Positions 16,518 through 25,460 of a stretch of DNA of 64,000 bases are shown piece after piece. The stretch is from an uncultured Spirochaetaceae bacterium (lineage in GTDB: Bacteria; Spirochaetota; Spirochaetia; Treponematales; Treponemataceae): contig CADANN010000013.1 of the NCBI GenBank assembly GCA_902789325.1, positions 1 through 64,000 on the forward strand. Direction: 5' to 3'. How positions within the stretch are numbered: position 1 is the first letter of the stretch; each line of letters opens with the position of its first letter. Both the position numbers and the translations under genes were made by a program. The notes beneath the pieces were generated by a model that saw nothing but the letters and a program-made list of their open reading frames with translations, made no database searches and was not told the origin of the DNA.

Positions 16518-18437
16518 ATGAAAAAATCTTTATTCTATTCTATTTCTTTTTTATTATTTGCAGGCTGTTCAACGGCGTATAACACACCCTTCAATAATAA
16601 TCAGAAAAATGAAACCACGGCAAAAATTACTGATGATGGATCAACAACAAATTATGTTGATGAAACAACTGCCGCTGCTAGTGCAGTAATTGAGGAAGAC
16701 TTGTATGAAAATTTTGAAGCAGACGGCATTGTTTATGTTAATTTCGATCAAAATATCGTTACAGCGTATTTAGAAGACAAAGCTCCGATAACTATAACAG
16801 ATTCGGAAACATCTCTCGGAAAAATCGCTGATACAAAAGTAACTGCTGTCCTAACTTCAAATACACTGGAAGATACTGCTAATAATATTGATGAAGCTTC
16901 AGATGGAATTATTCTTCAATACAAAGGAACTGGAAAAATTAAATACATACTTTCAGGAACCTATACCGGTACAGTTTTTATAAAAAACAAAAAAACTGAT
17001 GCGGCAGTTGTATTAAATAATGCAAATATTACCAGCAGTAATGGTGCAGGTCCAGTTTTAAGATTCAGTTCTGAATTGCGAACTTTTATTGTCGTACCGG
17101 AAGGAACTTCAAATTCTCTTACAGACAGCCGAAACTTAAATCAAAGTGCAACCATGTATGATGATAAAAAAGGTTCTGTTTATTCAAAGGGCACATTGAT
17201 TTTTACCGGAGAGTCTACAGGCCAAACCAATGGTGAACTTACAATCATCAATTCTGGTTATAAGCATGCGGTTTATTCAAAAGATTATGTACGAATTGCT
17301 GACGGCATTAATCTGAACATCAATGTAAAAGGCACAAATGGCCGCGACTGTATCAGAGCACTCAATGCTGTAATTATTGATGGCGGAAATATTAACCTCA
17401 CAGGTAAAGGCACTATAGAAGATGATGAAAGTAATGGTATTCGCGTAGATGGAGAAGATGCTGATGAAGATGATATGACAGTGGAATATACAGCAGGTGC
17501 AGGATTCGTAATTATCAACGGCGGAAACCTTACAATTAATACAGTTGCAAAAGGTATTACTGCTCACTGGAAATCAACTAAATCTGTAATTGATGACAGC
17601 GAATACACAGCAACCGCAAATAATTCATTACTCTGCAGCAACTATCTTCTTGGAACTTCTGCAACTAAACCAAATCCGTTTGTAGAAATAAATGGCGGAA
17701 TCATAAACATCACAACAACCGGTGAACCTTACGAAGGCCGCACTGATGATGATCCAAGTTGTTCGCCAGAAGGTATAGAAGCAAAGGCAAATCTTACAAT
17801 TAATGCAGGAACAATAACATTGCAATGTACAGACGACGCCCTCAACGCAGGAGGAAATATCACAATAAATGGTGGCGCACTTTATGCTTACAGTTCTCAA
17901 AACGATGCAATAGATTCAAACGGTTCAAGCGGAATTACAATCAATGGCGGTGTAATTGTCGCAATTGGTATAAACACACCGGAATGTGCTTTTGACTGCG
18001 ATCAGAATCCTTTCACAATCAACGGAGGACTCTTAGTAGGTCTTGGAACAAGCAATTACACAGTACCAAAAAGCGGAAAGCAAAGCTCTGGCGTACTTGC
18101 AAGTTCAAACTACGGCAATGCAAATACGACAATGGCTATTGTAGATTCAAACAGCACACCAGTGTTTGTTTACACACTTCCTTCTGCTACAGGCGAAGTA
18201 ATGGTTCTTTCTTCACCAGCAATAAAGACCAACACAACTTATACTGTAATGAAAAATATCAGTGTTTCTGGTGGTATAAAATTCCATAATCTTTATACAA
18301 CTCTACCGGAAGTTTCGGGAGGTACAAGCACAATCTCAAGTTTTTCTACTAGCAGCTCAAATACAGTTTATACAGATTCAAGTGTAAGCAGTGGATTTAG
18401 AGACGGTCCGGACGATTTCAATATAACTCGCAGATAA
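16518..18437 (+). CDS. Large beta-helix lipoprotein, carbohydrate-binding-domain family (Cthe_2159-like)
   Basis: 639 aa from the ATG at 16518, which follows a strong AGGAGG; an upstream in-frame ATG (16464) has none. Lipoprotein signal MKKSLFYSISFLLFAGC (Cys 17). After a Thr/Asn-rich linker, residues about 90-560 are a run of short beta-strand repeats of the type ITINGG / LTINAG / NITINGGALYAYSSQNDAID, a parallel beta-helix typical of the DUF4353/Cthe_2159 family, where some members bind polygalacturonate or cellulose. The C-terminus is Ser/Thr rich. It is probably an outer-surface or periplasmic glycan-binding protein. It is divergent from the two-component operon and likely regulated by it. 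Confidence 0.82.
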   Translation: MKKSLFYSISFLLFAGCSTAYNTPFNNNQKNETTAKITDDGSTTNYVDETTAAASAVIEEDLYENFEADGIVYVNFDQNIVTAYLEDKAPITITDSETSLGKIADTKVTAVLTSNTLEDTANNIDEASDGIILQYKGTGKIKYILSGTYTGTVFIKNKKTDAAVVLNNANITSSNGAGPVLRFSSELRTFIVVPEGTSNSLTDSRNLNQSATMYDDKKGSVYSKGTLIFTGESTGQTNGELTIINSGYKHAVYSKDYVRIADGINLNINVKGTNGRDCIRALNAVIIDGGNINLTGKGTIEDDESNGIRVDGEDADEDDMTVEYTAGAGFVIINGGNLTINTVAKGITAHWKSTKSVIDDSEYTATANNSLLCSNYLLGTSATKPNPFVEINGGIINITTTGEPYEGRTDDDPSCSPEGIEAKANLTINAGTITLQCTDDALNAGGNITINGGALYAYSSQNDAIDSNGSSGITINGGVIVAIGINTPECAFDCDQNPFTINGGLLVGLGTSNYTVPKSGKQSSGVLASSNYGNANTTMAIVDSNSTPVFVYTLPSATGEVMVLSSPAIKTNTTYTVMKNISVSGGIKFHNLYTTLPEVSGGTSTISSFSTSSSNTVYTDSSVSSGFRDGPDDFNITRR

Positions 18438-18450
18438 ATCGATAAAAAAA

Positions 18451-18478
18451 ACGGTGGCTCAAATCATCGAACCACCGT
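18451..18478. terminator. Bidirectional terminator between convergent genes
   Basis: ACGGTGG stem with complement CCACCGT, A-run before and T-rich after. It serves the beta-helix gene (plus) and the cyclase gene (minus). Confidence 0.8.
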
Positions 18479-18513
18479 CTTTATCTTTGTTTTGAAACAA
18501 AACTTACACAGCT

Positions 18514-21213
18514 TTATTTCTGCATAAGCTTGAATACTCTGTCTTCCGGATTAAAGGCAACTCCAACATCATCGTGTTCTGTCGGATACTTTCCTTTAAT
18601 AAAGAAGTCTTCTGTAATCTTGATATAGTAACGGGCAACCTTGTCGTCTTCTTTCTGAGCAGCGAGTGCCTTAAACTGTTCAAGAGCCTTTTCATACTGA
18701 CCTTCTTCAAAATCAGCAAGAGCCTTTTCCCAGTTTTCGTAATAAGTAATAACATCAGCAGCTGCACCTTCGCGCTCACAAATCAACTCATACAAACGGA
18801 TTGGAGTATTTACGTTTACTACGCGAACACGGTCAAGACTTCGCACAATAAACCGATCCCCAAGCAGCTCCCTCGTAGCACCGCTAATCAAAATACCACC
18901 CGTGCAATACTGCTTATTTACGCCCTCAAGACGACTCGCAAGGTTTACGTTGTTACCCATCATAGTATAGTTCTTCTTATTTTCAGAACCCATATAACCC
19001 GCAATCATTTCACCCGAGTTCAAACCAATACGGGTAAATAAAGTACGGTTATTTTTTACCATGATTGTAAATGCCTGGTACAATTCATCATCCATTCCAT
19101 CAGGTTGAGGTGCTGCAGCAATTTTTGCAATTTCTTCGTTCATTACTGCCTCAGCAGCCTTCATCTTAATTGCAGCTGCACAGGCACGCTGAGCATGGTC
19201 GTCCATATGAACCGGCGCACCAACAAGAGCAATAATAGCGTCTCCTTCGTACTTATCTACAGTACCACGCTCGTCCATAATAATGTCAGACATCTTAGTA
19301 AGATAGTAGTTCAAGAGTGCAACCAGCTGACCCGCAGTAAGCAATTCACTAAATCCAGAGAACTTCTGAATATCAGTAAACATAGCAGTCATTTCAAGAC
19401 GCTGTCCACCAAGTTTGAAAGAAGCTGGGTTTGCAACAATCTCGTTTACTACTTCTTTTGAAAGACACTGGCTGAATGCGTTTGTAATAAACTTTTTATC
19501 GTGGTTTGCAGTAATGAAACCAAGAATTGTAGTTGCTACGAAAGAAATAAATACAGAAACTACCGGCACAACTGCACCAACGTACTGCCTTGTAATAATG
19601 AAATACAAAAGAAGACAGCCTGCAGTTACAATAACAGCCGCAATACCGAAGATAATCTGAGGTCCAGTCTTTTTGATTTTACTTGAAATAAAACCATAAC
19701 AGAGGCAGACAATCATCGCAATAATAACTGAAATAAATGCCGGAGCATCATCAACAAAATCCTGTGAAAGAATCATATTTGCAAATGCGTAGTGAACACC
19801 TGGGTTTGGATAATGCTCTTCATACTGGTTAATACCATAATCAGTTGTACTAGAAGCATTTGTTCCAATGATACAAATTGCATTTTCAACTTTTTTACAA
19901 GTTTCATAGAACTTCATAAAGCTATCGAAAGCCTTATTTGTTTCTGTAAACAGGTCATGAATATAATCTGCATCATCTTCCCAAACAGTACAGAAATAAT
20001 CTTCTGTTTCCTTTGTAAGGAAGGCACGTGCTGCTGCAAAATACTGCTTACGAGTTGCAAGGTATTCCTCATAAGTAAGACCTTCCTCAAGTGACTCAGC
20101 ATTGGAAAGTTCTTCTCGAATATATTCACCTGTAAGATAAAGTTCATACGGATTTTCGTCATCCTCAAGATCATCAAAGAATCCGCTGTCGTTCATAATT
20201 CCAAGGTTTGTTACAAAGGCTTTTTCTTGATTTGCAAGATTATAAATATTTGCAAGTGAAATATCATTGTAATCAACATACTTTTTCTTTGGATACTTAA
20301 TAATTACAGATCCATCTTCTGAACGTGGAATTACAAGACTTCCAGCTTTAATATATTTATTGGTAATTTCAACTGGTGGATTTCCAAGCTTGTCGAGAAT
20401 CGGGCGGAACACCAGCTGTGCATAATATTTTCCATTATATTTTACAACCGGATGAACATGACGAAGATATCCATCTTTATCTGGATCTGCATTTACAAAG
20501 CCGGCAGATTTTGCCTGTATCATAAAATCATAAAGAGCAGGTTGAACACCGGTGTACTCTTTTGTGATTGTATCTTTTTCTGCAGAAACATTGTCCAAAG
20601 CAATGTATGTTTCAAGATATTTCTTTTCCTGCTCACTTGGTTCAATACCATTTTCAAAGGTAAGTGTCAGGAAAGTATTTCCGAAATCATGGATAGAACC
20701 GGCAAGCACAGCATCAATTGGAACAACCACATGCGAAATTGCAGTATTAAGCTGAAGCTCATATTTCTGCGATTCCGAACTATAGTAGTCCATTGCTTCG
20801 TCATAAGCAGCACTTCCATCTGCAAGTGCTTCAAAGGATTCTGATGCAACATCATTTAACAGAGAAAAATAATCTCCGACATATGATGGCAATGATTCTT
20901 TTACATAGTTTTCATCTACAGTAGCCTGGCTTCGATCAAGGAAGCTCAAATCGAATACTACAGAACGTGCGCCAAGCTCTTTAAGGCTTATAAGCATGTC
21001 TGAATATACTGTACGCGAAAACGGCCATGTACCAATATTTTCCACCGCGTCGTCATCAATATTAACCATGATAACTTCTTCGCTTTCATTCAAAGGTTTA
21101 AGCGGGCGCTGGAAATAATCTGCTACCTGATAATCAAGTGGAGACAAAATTAAAAGTGAACAGATTGCAACACAAAGAAAAGGAATTAAAAGAGAAATGA
21201 TTAATTTTTTCAT
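18514..21213 (-). CDS. CHASE2-domain class III nucleotide cyclase
   Basis: 899 aa. Membrane segment at about 5-25, then a long extracytoplasmic CHASE2 domain (about 30-480; typical phrases VIMVNIDDDAVENIG and ARSVVFDLSFLDRS), three further membrane helices (about 500-590), and a class III cyclase domain (about 625-805). The metal-binding aspartate is in TAMFTDIQKFSGF, with a second near KYEGDAIIALVGAP; the usual GDTVN motif reads GNNVNLASRLEG, so the Asp-to-Asn change could affect base choice. A TPR-like tail follows (WEKALADFEEGQYEKALEQF). Most likely makes cAMP in response to an external signal. A gene for a protein with two cNMP-binding domains is present at 49094. Confidence 0.9.
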   Translation of the reverse strand: MKKLIISLLIPFLCVAICSLLILSPLDYQVADYFQRPLKPLNESEEVIMVNIDDDAVENIGTWPFSRTVYSDMLISLKELGARSVVFDLSFLDRSQATVDENYVKESLPSYVGDYFSLLNDVASESFEALADGSAAYDEAMDYYSSESQKYELQLNTAISHVVVPIDAVLAGSIHDFGNTFLTLTFENGIEPSEQEKKYLETYIALDNVSAEKDTITKEYTGVQPALYDFMIQAKSAGFVNADPDKDGYLRHVHPVVKYNGKYYAQLVFRPILDKLGNPPVEITNKYIKAGSLVIPRSEDGSVIIKYPKKKYVDYNDISLANIYNLANQEKAFVTNLGIMNDSGFFDDLEDDENPYELYLTGEYIREELSNAESLEEGLTYEEYLATRKQYFAAARAFLTKETEDYFCTVWEDDADYIHDLFTETNKAFDSFMKFYETCKKVENAICIIGTNASSTTDYGINQYEEHYPNPGVHYAFANMILSQDFVDDAPAFISVIIAMIVCLCYGFISSKIKKTGPQIIFGIAAVIVTAGCLLLYFIITRQYVGAVVPVVSVFISFVATTILGFITANHDKKFITNAFSQCLSKEVVNEIVANPASFKLGGQRLEMTAMFTDIQKFSGFSELLTAGQLVALLNYYLTKMSDIIMDERGTVDKYEGDAIIALVGAPVHMDDHAQRACAAAIKMKAAEAVMNEEIAKIAAAPQPDGMDDELYQAFTIMVKNNRTLFTRIGLNSGEMIAGYMGSENKKNYTMMGNNVNLASRLEGVNKQYCTGGILISGATRELLGDRFIVRSLDRVRVVNVNTPIRLYELICEREGAAADVITYYENWEKALADFEEGQYEKALEQFKALAAQKEDDKVARYYIKITEDFFIKGKYPTEHDDVGVAFNPEDRVFKLMQK

Positions 21214-21284
21214 ATAGTTTTGGATTAAAAATAAACTCTCTTAGGAAAGACTAAGAAAAACCATAAAGGCTTAGAACGAAAAAA

Positions 21285-21311
21285 GCCCGCAATCAACAAT
21301 AGATTGCAGGC
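21285..21311 (-). terminator. Terminator after the FecR-like gene
   Basis: Minus-strand stem GCCTGCAATC/GATTGCGGGC (one mismatch) followed by a T-run. It separates the FecR-like gene from the cyclase gene, so the cyclase probably has its own promoter or relies on read-through. Confidence 0.75.
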
Positions 21312-21330
21312 TCTTCCAACAAGTAATTGC

Positions 21331-21744
21331 TTACTCGTCCCAGGTGAAATCTTCTTTTGCTTCAGAAGCACGAGAAGAAGCAGTTGCTACGCCTTCTCTG
21401 TTTCCATCAGCAACCTGAGCATCACCAGCTTTTACGATAGTCTGTTTCTTAAGACCGCCCTTAGCAGGTGCTGCGGCAGCAAAGAGTGATTCTACACTTC
21501 CAGTCTGTTTTGCTTTAATTGTAATAGATTTATCATTCAACTTAAGAACAACACTTGAATTAAGCCCAGTCTTCAAAACAGTAGAAGCTGAAAGCTCCTG
21601 TCCTACAGTTACCTTTTCATACTTGCCAGGTGCCTTTTCATAAGTAACAGTACCAACAATTGAATCAACTACATAAGAATCTGTAGCTGCAAACAACATT
21701 GCTCCAACGAACAATGCAACAATAAGAGTTAAAAATCTCTTCAT
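21331..21744 (-). CDS. Small exported FecR-like protein
   Basis: 137 aa. A cleavable signal peptide (MKRFLTLIVALFVGAMLFAA) precedes a short beta-rich domain (about 25-90) with the FecR-type sequence VVDSIVGTVTYEK, then VTVGQELSASTVLKTGLNSSVVLKL. The C-terminal 45 residues are Ala/Lys/Glu rich and probably disordered. FecR domains in spirochaetes are often paired with envelope sensors; here the neighbour is the CHASE2 cyclase, whose periplasmic part might interact with it (inference). A GAGGAGG ribosome site is present, and a terminator follows the gene. Confidence 0.75.
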   Translation of the reverse strand: MKRFLTLIVALFVGAMLFAATDSYVVDSIVGTVTYEKAPGKYEKVTVGQELSASTVLKTGLNSSVVLKLNDKSITIKAKQTGSVESLFAAAAPAKGGLKKQTIVKAGDAQVADGNREGVATASSRASEAKEDFTWDE

Positions 21745-21800
21745 TTTGAATAAAACCTCCTCACGATTTCAATATATTATCGTCTACTTTTTCAAATATG

Positions 21801-23402
21801 TCAATAATATTTTGCTTCCTTAAATAATTTTATTATCTGCTCTCTTGATGGAATTTCTACAGGAGAATCCGCACCAGGAACACTAATTGGCAGATAAGAA
21901 GACCACGCATCCTTTAATGGAATGAGAGCTGCTTCTGAGCCGGCCTTTCTCCACTCTCTAGCCCCATAAGTCCAGGCAAGACCAAAGGTATCCTGAGAAA
22001 GGGTTACTTCAAATGGAACCCAGATCTTTCCTTCTGCTTCTATATAATATCCTTTAGAAGTTTTTGATCGTCCTTCTTCCAGAGAAAGTCCAGAATCAAA
22101 GGCCATATAAATATGACCAGGAACTGTAATGAATGCAGTTTCAATACCAAGTGCTTCGAGCAGTGAACAGTTCAAAATTGTAAGGTCGTCACAGTCACCA
22201 CCGTGATAAACCAGTGTCTGATAAGGGAACTGAAGGAAGTCTACTGCTGCCGTACCAACATTATCTGTAAACGCACTCGATGGGTCTACAACGTAGTTAA
22301 TTCCAAATGCTTTAAGTGCACCAAAAATTGCTGCCGCATACTGAATATTTTTTGGAACACCATCGCGAAGATCATTCTTTACAATACCCTGAACCTGACG
22401 TGCAAATCTCTGAGCAGTAGCATCTTTTCCAGAAACAAAAGCCGCAGCTCTTCGGTCATCTTCCCAAGTCATTGAGTTACGGCTCAAGGCTGTTACAGGC
22501 ATGAAGTATGAAGAAGACTGGATTTTTCCCAAAGAAGAATATGTAACAGTTATCTCCATATCAGAAGATTTTGGCTGAACTAAGTCAAGAATATTTTCAT
22601 TCAAGAAGGCACAGATATCTACATAGAAAGTTTCGCCACGACCAACGCTTTCAATTTCAGAAACTACAAATGGCGCAGTCATGTATGAATCAATCATTAC
22701 AGAAACTGTAACATTATAAATATCATTTGGCTCGTTATTTACCAAAGTTATGTTTCCAAAAGGATTGTCTTCATAGTGTGCATAGAATACCGGGAATACA
22801 GGTTCAAATTCAGAATCTGCAAGATCTATCATATCTCGGCGGAATAAACCACGAGAAAGGCTATAGCGTATACCAACTCCCAATTCTAAAGTAGAAGTAA
22901 GAGACTCTGGTTTTGCGTAATAAGATTTATACCCGGCAAAGCCTGTTAGTGAAAGTGCTGGAGAAACATAAAAGTCTGCACCAACCTTACCAGAAAAAGA
23001 AAGACCACTTACAGTTTTTGCATCAAAATTTGTAGCACTCGGAAAGGTCCATATACCAGCCATACCTTCTGCAAAGGCATCCCATCTGTCCATAAAACGA
23101 AGCTTGTAACCAAGTCCAAATCTGCCGTCTAACAAAGTCTGAAGTCCAAAGCCATCTACATAAAATCCAGAATATGTAAACTGTCCTGAAACATAAATCT
23201 GGTCACGACTTCGAACGCTTATAGGACTAAGATCAAGTCCAGCGTTTACACCAAATCCACCCGCCTTATTCAAAAAGCCGTTAAGAGGCAATTCATAAGA
23301 CGGCTGCACATGGAGCGATAAATCGATTGCAGAAAGATTTGCGCATACAAAAATTATAGAAAAAGAAAATATTATTTTTTTACTCAATTTTCGAATTTGC
23401 AT
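21801..23402 (-). CDS. Outer-membrane barrel protein with transglutaminase-like domain (catalytic Cys present)
   Basis: 533 aa. Signal peptide 1-25. Residues about 25-195 alternate hydrophobic beta strands (GRFGLGYKLRF, GKVGADFYVSPALSLTGFAGY), consistent with an eight-stranded barrel. A beta-sandwich (about 205-310) includes FGNITLVNNEPNDIYNV. Residues about 330-533 form a transglutaminase-like fold with HGGDCDDLTILNCSLLEALG (Cys), PGHIYMAFD (His) and IWVPFEVT (acidic third residue), so a catalytic triad seems intact. It probably acts on peptides or cell-envelope polymers in the periplasm. The start overlaps the upstream paralogue by 23 bp, indicating coupling. Confidence 0.72.
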   Translation of the reverse strand: MQIRKLSKKIIFSFSIIFVCANLSAIDLSLHVQPSYELPLNGFLNKAGGFGVNAGLDLSPISVRSRDQIYVSGQFTYSGFYVDGFGLQTLLDGRFGLGYKLRFMDRWDAFAEGMAGIWTFPSATNFDAKTVSGLSFSGKVGADFYVSPALSLTGFAGYKSYYAKPESLTSTLELGVGIRYSLSRGLFRRDMIDLADSEFEPVFPVFYAHYEDNPFGNITLVNNEPNDIYNVTVSVMIDSYMTAPFVVSEIESVGRGETFYVDICAFLNENILDLVQPKSSDMEITVTYSSLGKIQSSSYFMPVTALSRNSMTWEDDRRAAAFVSGKDATAQRFARQVQGIVKNDLRDGVPKNIQYAAAIFGALKAFGINYVVDPSSAFTDNVGTAAVDFLQFPYQTLVYHGGDCDDLTILNCSLLEALGIETAFITVPGHIYMAFDSGLSLEEGRSKTSKGYYIEAEGKIWVPFEVTLSQDTFGLAWTYGAREWRKAGSEAALIPLKDAWSSYLPISVPGADSPVEIPSREQIIKLFKEAKYY

Positions 23403-25278
23403 TTTCCAAACCTTTTAAAGCAACCTTGTTTGAAGGATCTTTTTCGAGAACCCTCTTATACTGGGCTGCCGCAGCAGAATAATTTTTCTCAATCATAAGA
23501 ATATTTGCTGTATTGTTCATTGCTGTAACAGTAGAAAGCTTCTGGAATTCGCGCTTTGCTTCTGTATAACGGCCGGCACGGACAAGTGCAACTCCAAGTT
23601 TATTTGCATCACCTTCTGCACGGGCACGCTTAATAACTTCTTCTATATCTGAACTGATATAATTTTCTATTGCCTTCTTTGTATTTGCAATAAGCTGATC
23701 CTGCTTATAACTGATAGAAGCAGAACTGTTACTGTAAGCAACAGGTTTATAAGAATTCCATGCGTCAGTTGTATCTATAAACTCGTAGAAATTTTCGTCA
23801 TCAGAAAAACACTTTGCAACGGCTTCTGAACCAGCCTTATAACTTGCGGTAAAGCCTTTTTCAAGATTTGCCATTGACAATGCAAGATAAACAGAATCTG
23901 TATCTTCATCGATAATAAGACCATCTGTTGAAGCAAAATTGCTTAAAGCCTGTCGTGCCGCAATATTAAGTTTTACAAGAACAATAAAGTCCTCAGCAAG
24001 AGGCATATAGCCTGTAGGAACATTTACAGTCTGCAGACATGAGCACAAAAGAATACCCATATCATCATAATCACCAGAAAGATACTGCAAAGTCTGCAAT
24101 GGATACTGGATTGAATCCATTTCATAGCTATCATGATAATAACTATAAGGTGTCAGAGTATCACCAGAGTAACCAAGACCAGCAAGTCTAAGAGCTTCTA
24201 CCATTCCGGCTGCATACTGTAAATTTGCATTCATACCAGTATAAAGATTGTTACGGGTAATGCCTGCAACTTCTTTTGCAAAGGCTGCAACTTCCTGACT
24301 GTCTGGAGAAATAAAAGCTGAAAGAGAAGCATTGTCTCCCCAGGTAAAAGCGTTGCGGTTATTTACAGCTACAATTACCGGCTCAACGACTGTCATTCTC
24401 TTACCAAGGAAGTCGTATTCAATTACAACCTCACCACTGATTTTTCCATTTTCTGTAAATGAAAGAATTACATCTGAAAAGTTTGCACAAAGAGGGAACT
24501 CTACTTTCTGGTGGCGGTTAATACAAGAAGCAGTTCCACAAAGTTTTGCACCAGAGGTATATTTATTAGCGCGGAAGCTTACATGAACGTTGCGAAGCTC
24601 TGCACCATCATTATTCTTAAGGATGATTGTACCAAATGGCTCATAGTCATAAACGGCACTGTAAACAGGATATACATCGCTGTCCTGAACAATCTTAACA
24701 GAAAGCGAAGAACGTCCCGAACCTTTTCCAGCATGAGCCGCAAGTCGCAAAGAAACTCCTGCAAAAGGACCTGTAATAAATTCCTTTCCTTTATCAATAC
24801 AGAAACTTGCATAACCACCGGTAGCATTTACCGAAAGTGTAGGATTAATTCGGAAACCAATTTCACCATATGCTCTGTAATAAATGTCAGAAAAATTTCT
24901 GTTACCTGTTACTGTATCGCCGCTTTGATTAATTGACTGAATCTGGCTGATACCATAATCAAGACCAACAGCTCCACCTAATCCAAGGTAAAGTCTTGAA
25001 AGCGGATAATAATAGAATCCAAGATTCACACCACCAAACATGGTGTTAATTGCACTATCTGTATTTTCAGGCTTTTCGTAAAGATACCCACCTTCAAGTC
25101 CTATAGTAGTAAAATTGAATAAATCAATACCACCAAAGATTTGTCCGCCATAGGCAGGAGTCATATGTTCAGTAAGCGGAATTATGGCTGTAGGCTCAAG
25201 TTTAAATGCAAAATCCAATGAGAATACGGCACAAACATGAACTACAGCAAGAAAAGCTGCTGCAATTATTTTTTTCAT
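23380..25278 (-). CDS. Paralogous barrel protein with degenerate transglutaminase-like domain and TPR tail
   Basis: 632 aa from the ATG at 25278 (GGGAG upstream); the earlier ATG at 25308 would add 10 residues before the signal peptide. Same order as the downstream protein: signal peptide, beta-barrel (about 20-195), beta sandwich with FGTIILKNNDGAELRNV, and the transglutaminase-like fold. The catalytic motif is changed to SGDYDDMGILLCSCLQ (Cys to Tyr) and the His motif reads AEDFIVLVKLN, so it should not be catalytic. A C-terminal extension (about 550-632) adds two TPR units (GRYTEAKREFQKL; NYSAAAAQYKRVLEKDPSN). Likely a binding partner or scaffold for the active copy. Confidence 0.72.
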   Translation of the reverse strand: MKKIIAAAFLAVVHVCAVFSLDFAFKLEPTAIIPLTEHMTPAYGGQIFGGIDLFNFTTIGLEGGYLYEKPENTDSAINTMFGGVNLGFYYYPLSRLYLGLGGAVGLDYGISQIQSINQSGDTVTGNRNFSDIYYRAYGEIGFRINPTLSVNATGGYASFCIDKGKEFITGPFAGVSLRLAAHAGKGSGRSSLSVKIVQDSDVYPVYSAVYDYEPFGTIILKNNDGAELRNVHVSFRANKYTSGAKLCGTASCINRHQKVEFPLCANFSDVILSFTENGKISGEVVIEYDFLGKRMTVVEPVIVAVNNRNAFTWGDNASLSAFISPDSQEVAAFAKEVAGITRNNLYTGMNANLQYAAGMVEALRLAGLGYSGDTLTPYSYYHDSYEMDSIQYPLQTLQYLSGDYDDMGILLCSCLQTVNVPTGYMPLAEDFIVLVKLNIAARQALSNFASTDGLIIDEDTDSVYLALSMANLEKGFTASYKAGSEAVAKCFSDDENFYEFIDTTDAWNSYKPVAYSNSSASISYKQDQLIANTKKAIENYISSDIEEVIKRARAEGDANKLGVALVRAGRYTEAKREFQKLSTVTAMNNTANILMIEKNYSAAAAQYKRVLEKDPSNKVALKGLENANSKIE

Positions 25279-25378
25279 ATATGCATCACTCCCTCTTGCA
25301 AAATACATAATCTAATAATAAAAAATTATATCATACGATTTTTGAATTGTCAGCAAAAAAAAAGAGGACAAAAAAAAA

Positions 25379-25404
25379 TGCCCGCCGCGAAACCGCAACG
25401 GGCA
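25379..25404 (-). terminator. Terminator of the transketolase transcript
   Basis: TGCCCG...CGGGCA stem with an inner GCGG/CCGC pairing, followed on the minus strand by nine Ts. It lies beyond the repeat at 25428-25459, so that repeat is in the 3' untranslated region. Confidence 0.8.
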
Positions 25405-25427
25405 CCTTTCATGCATCGCCATAGTCT

Positions 25428-25459
25428 CCGTCATTGCGAGGAGCGCAGTGACGAAGCAA
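25428..25459. repeat. REP-like intergenic repeat, copy 1
   Basis: Contains TCATTGCGAG, a variable middle and GACGAAGCAA. Same family as the copy at 30436-30466, which is in the opposite orientation. It begins 1 bp after the transketolase stop codon. Confidence 0.7.
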
Positions 25460-25460
25460 A

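Noticed and set aside
16518-18437. CotH-like or adhesin autotransporter
   Set aside because: Repeated ITINGG-type strands and lipobox fit a beta-helix carbohydrate-binding-domain lipoprotein; no autotransporter barrel is present.
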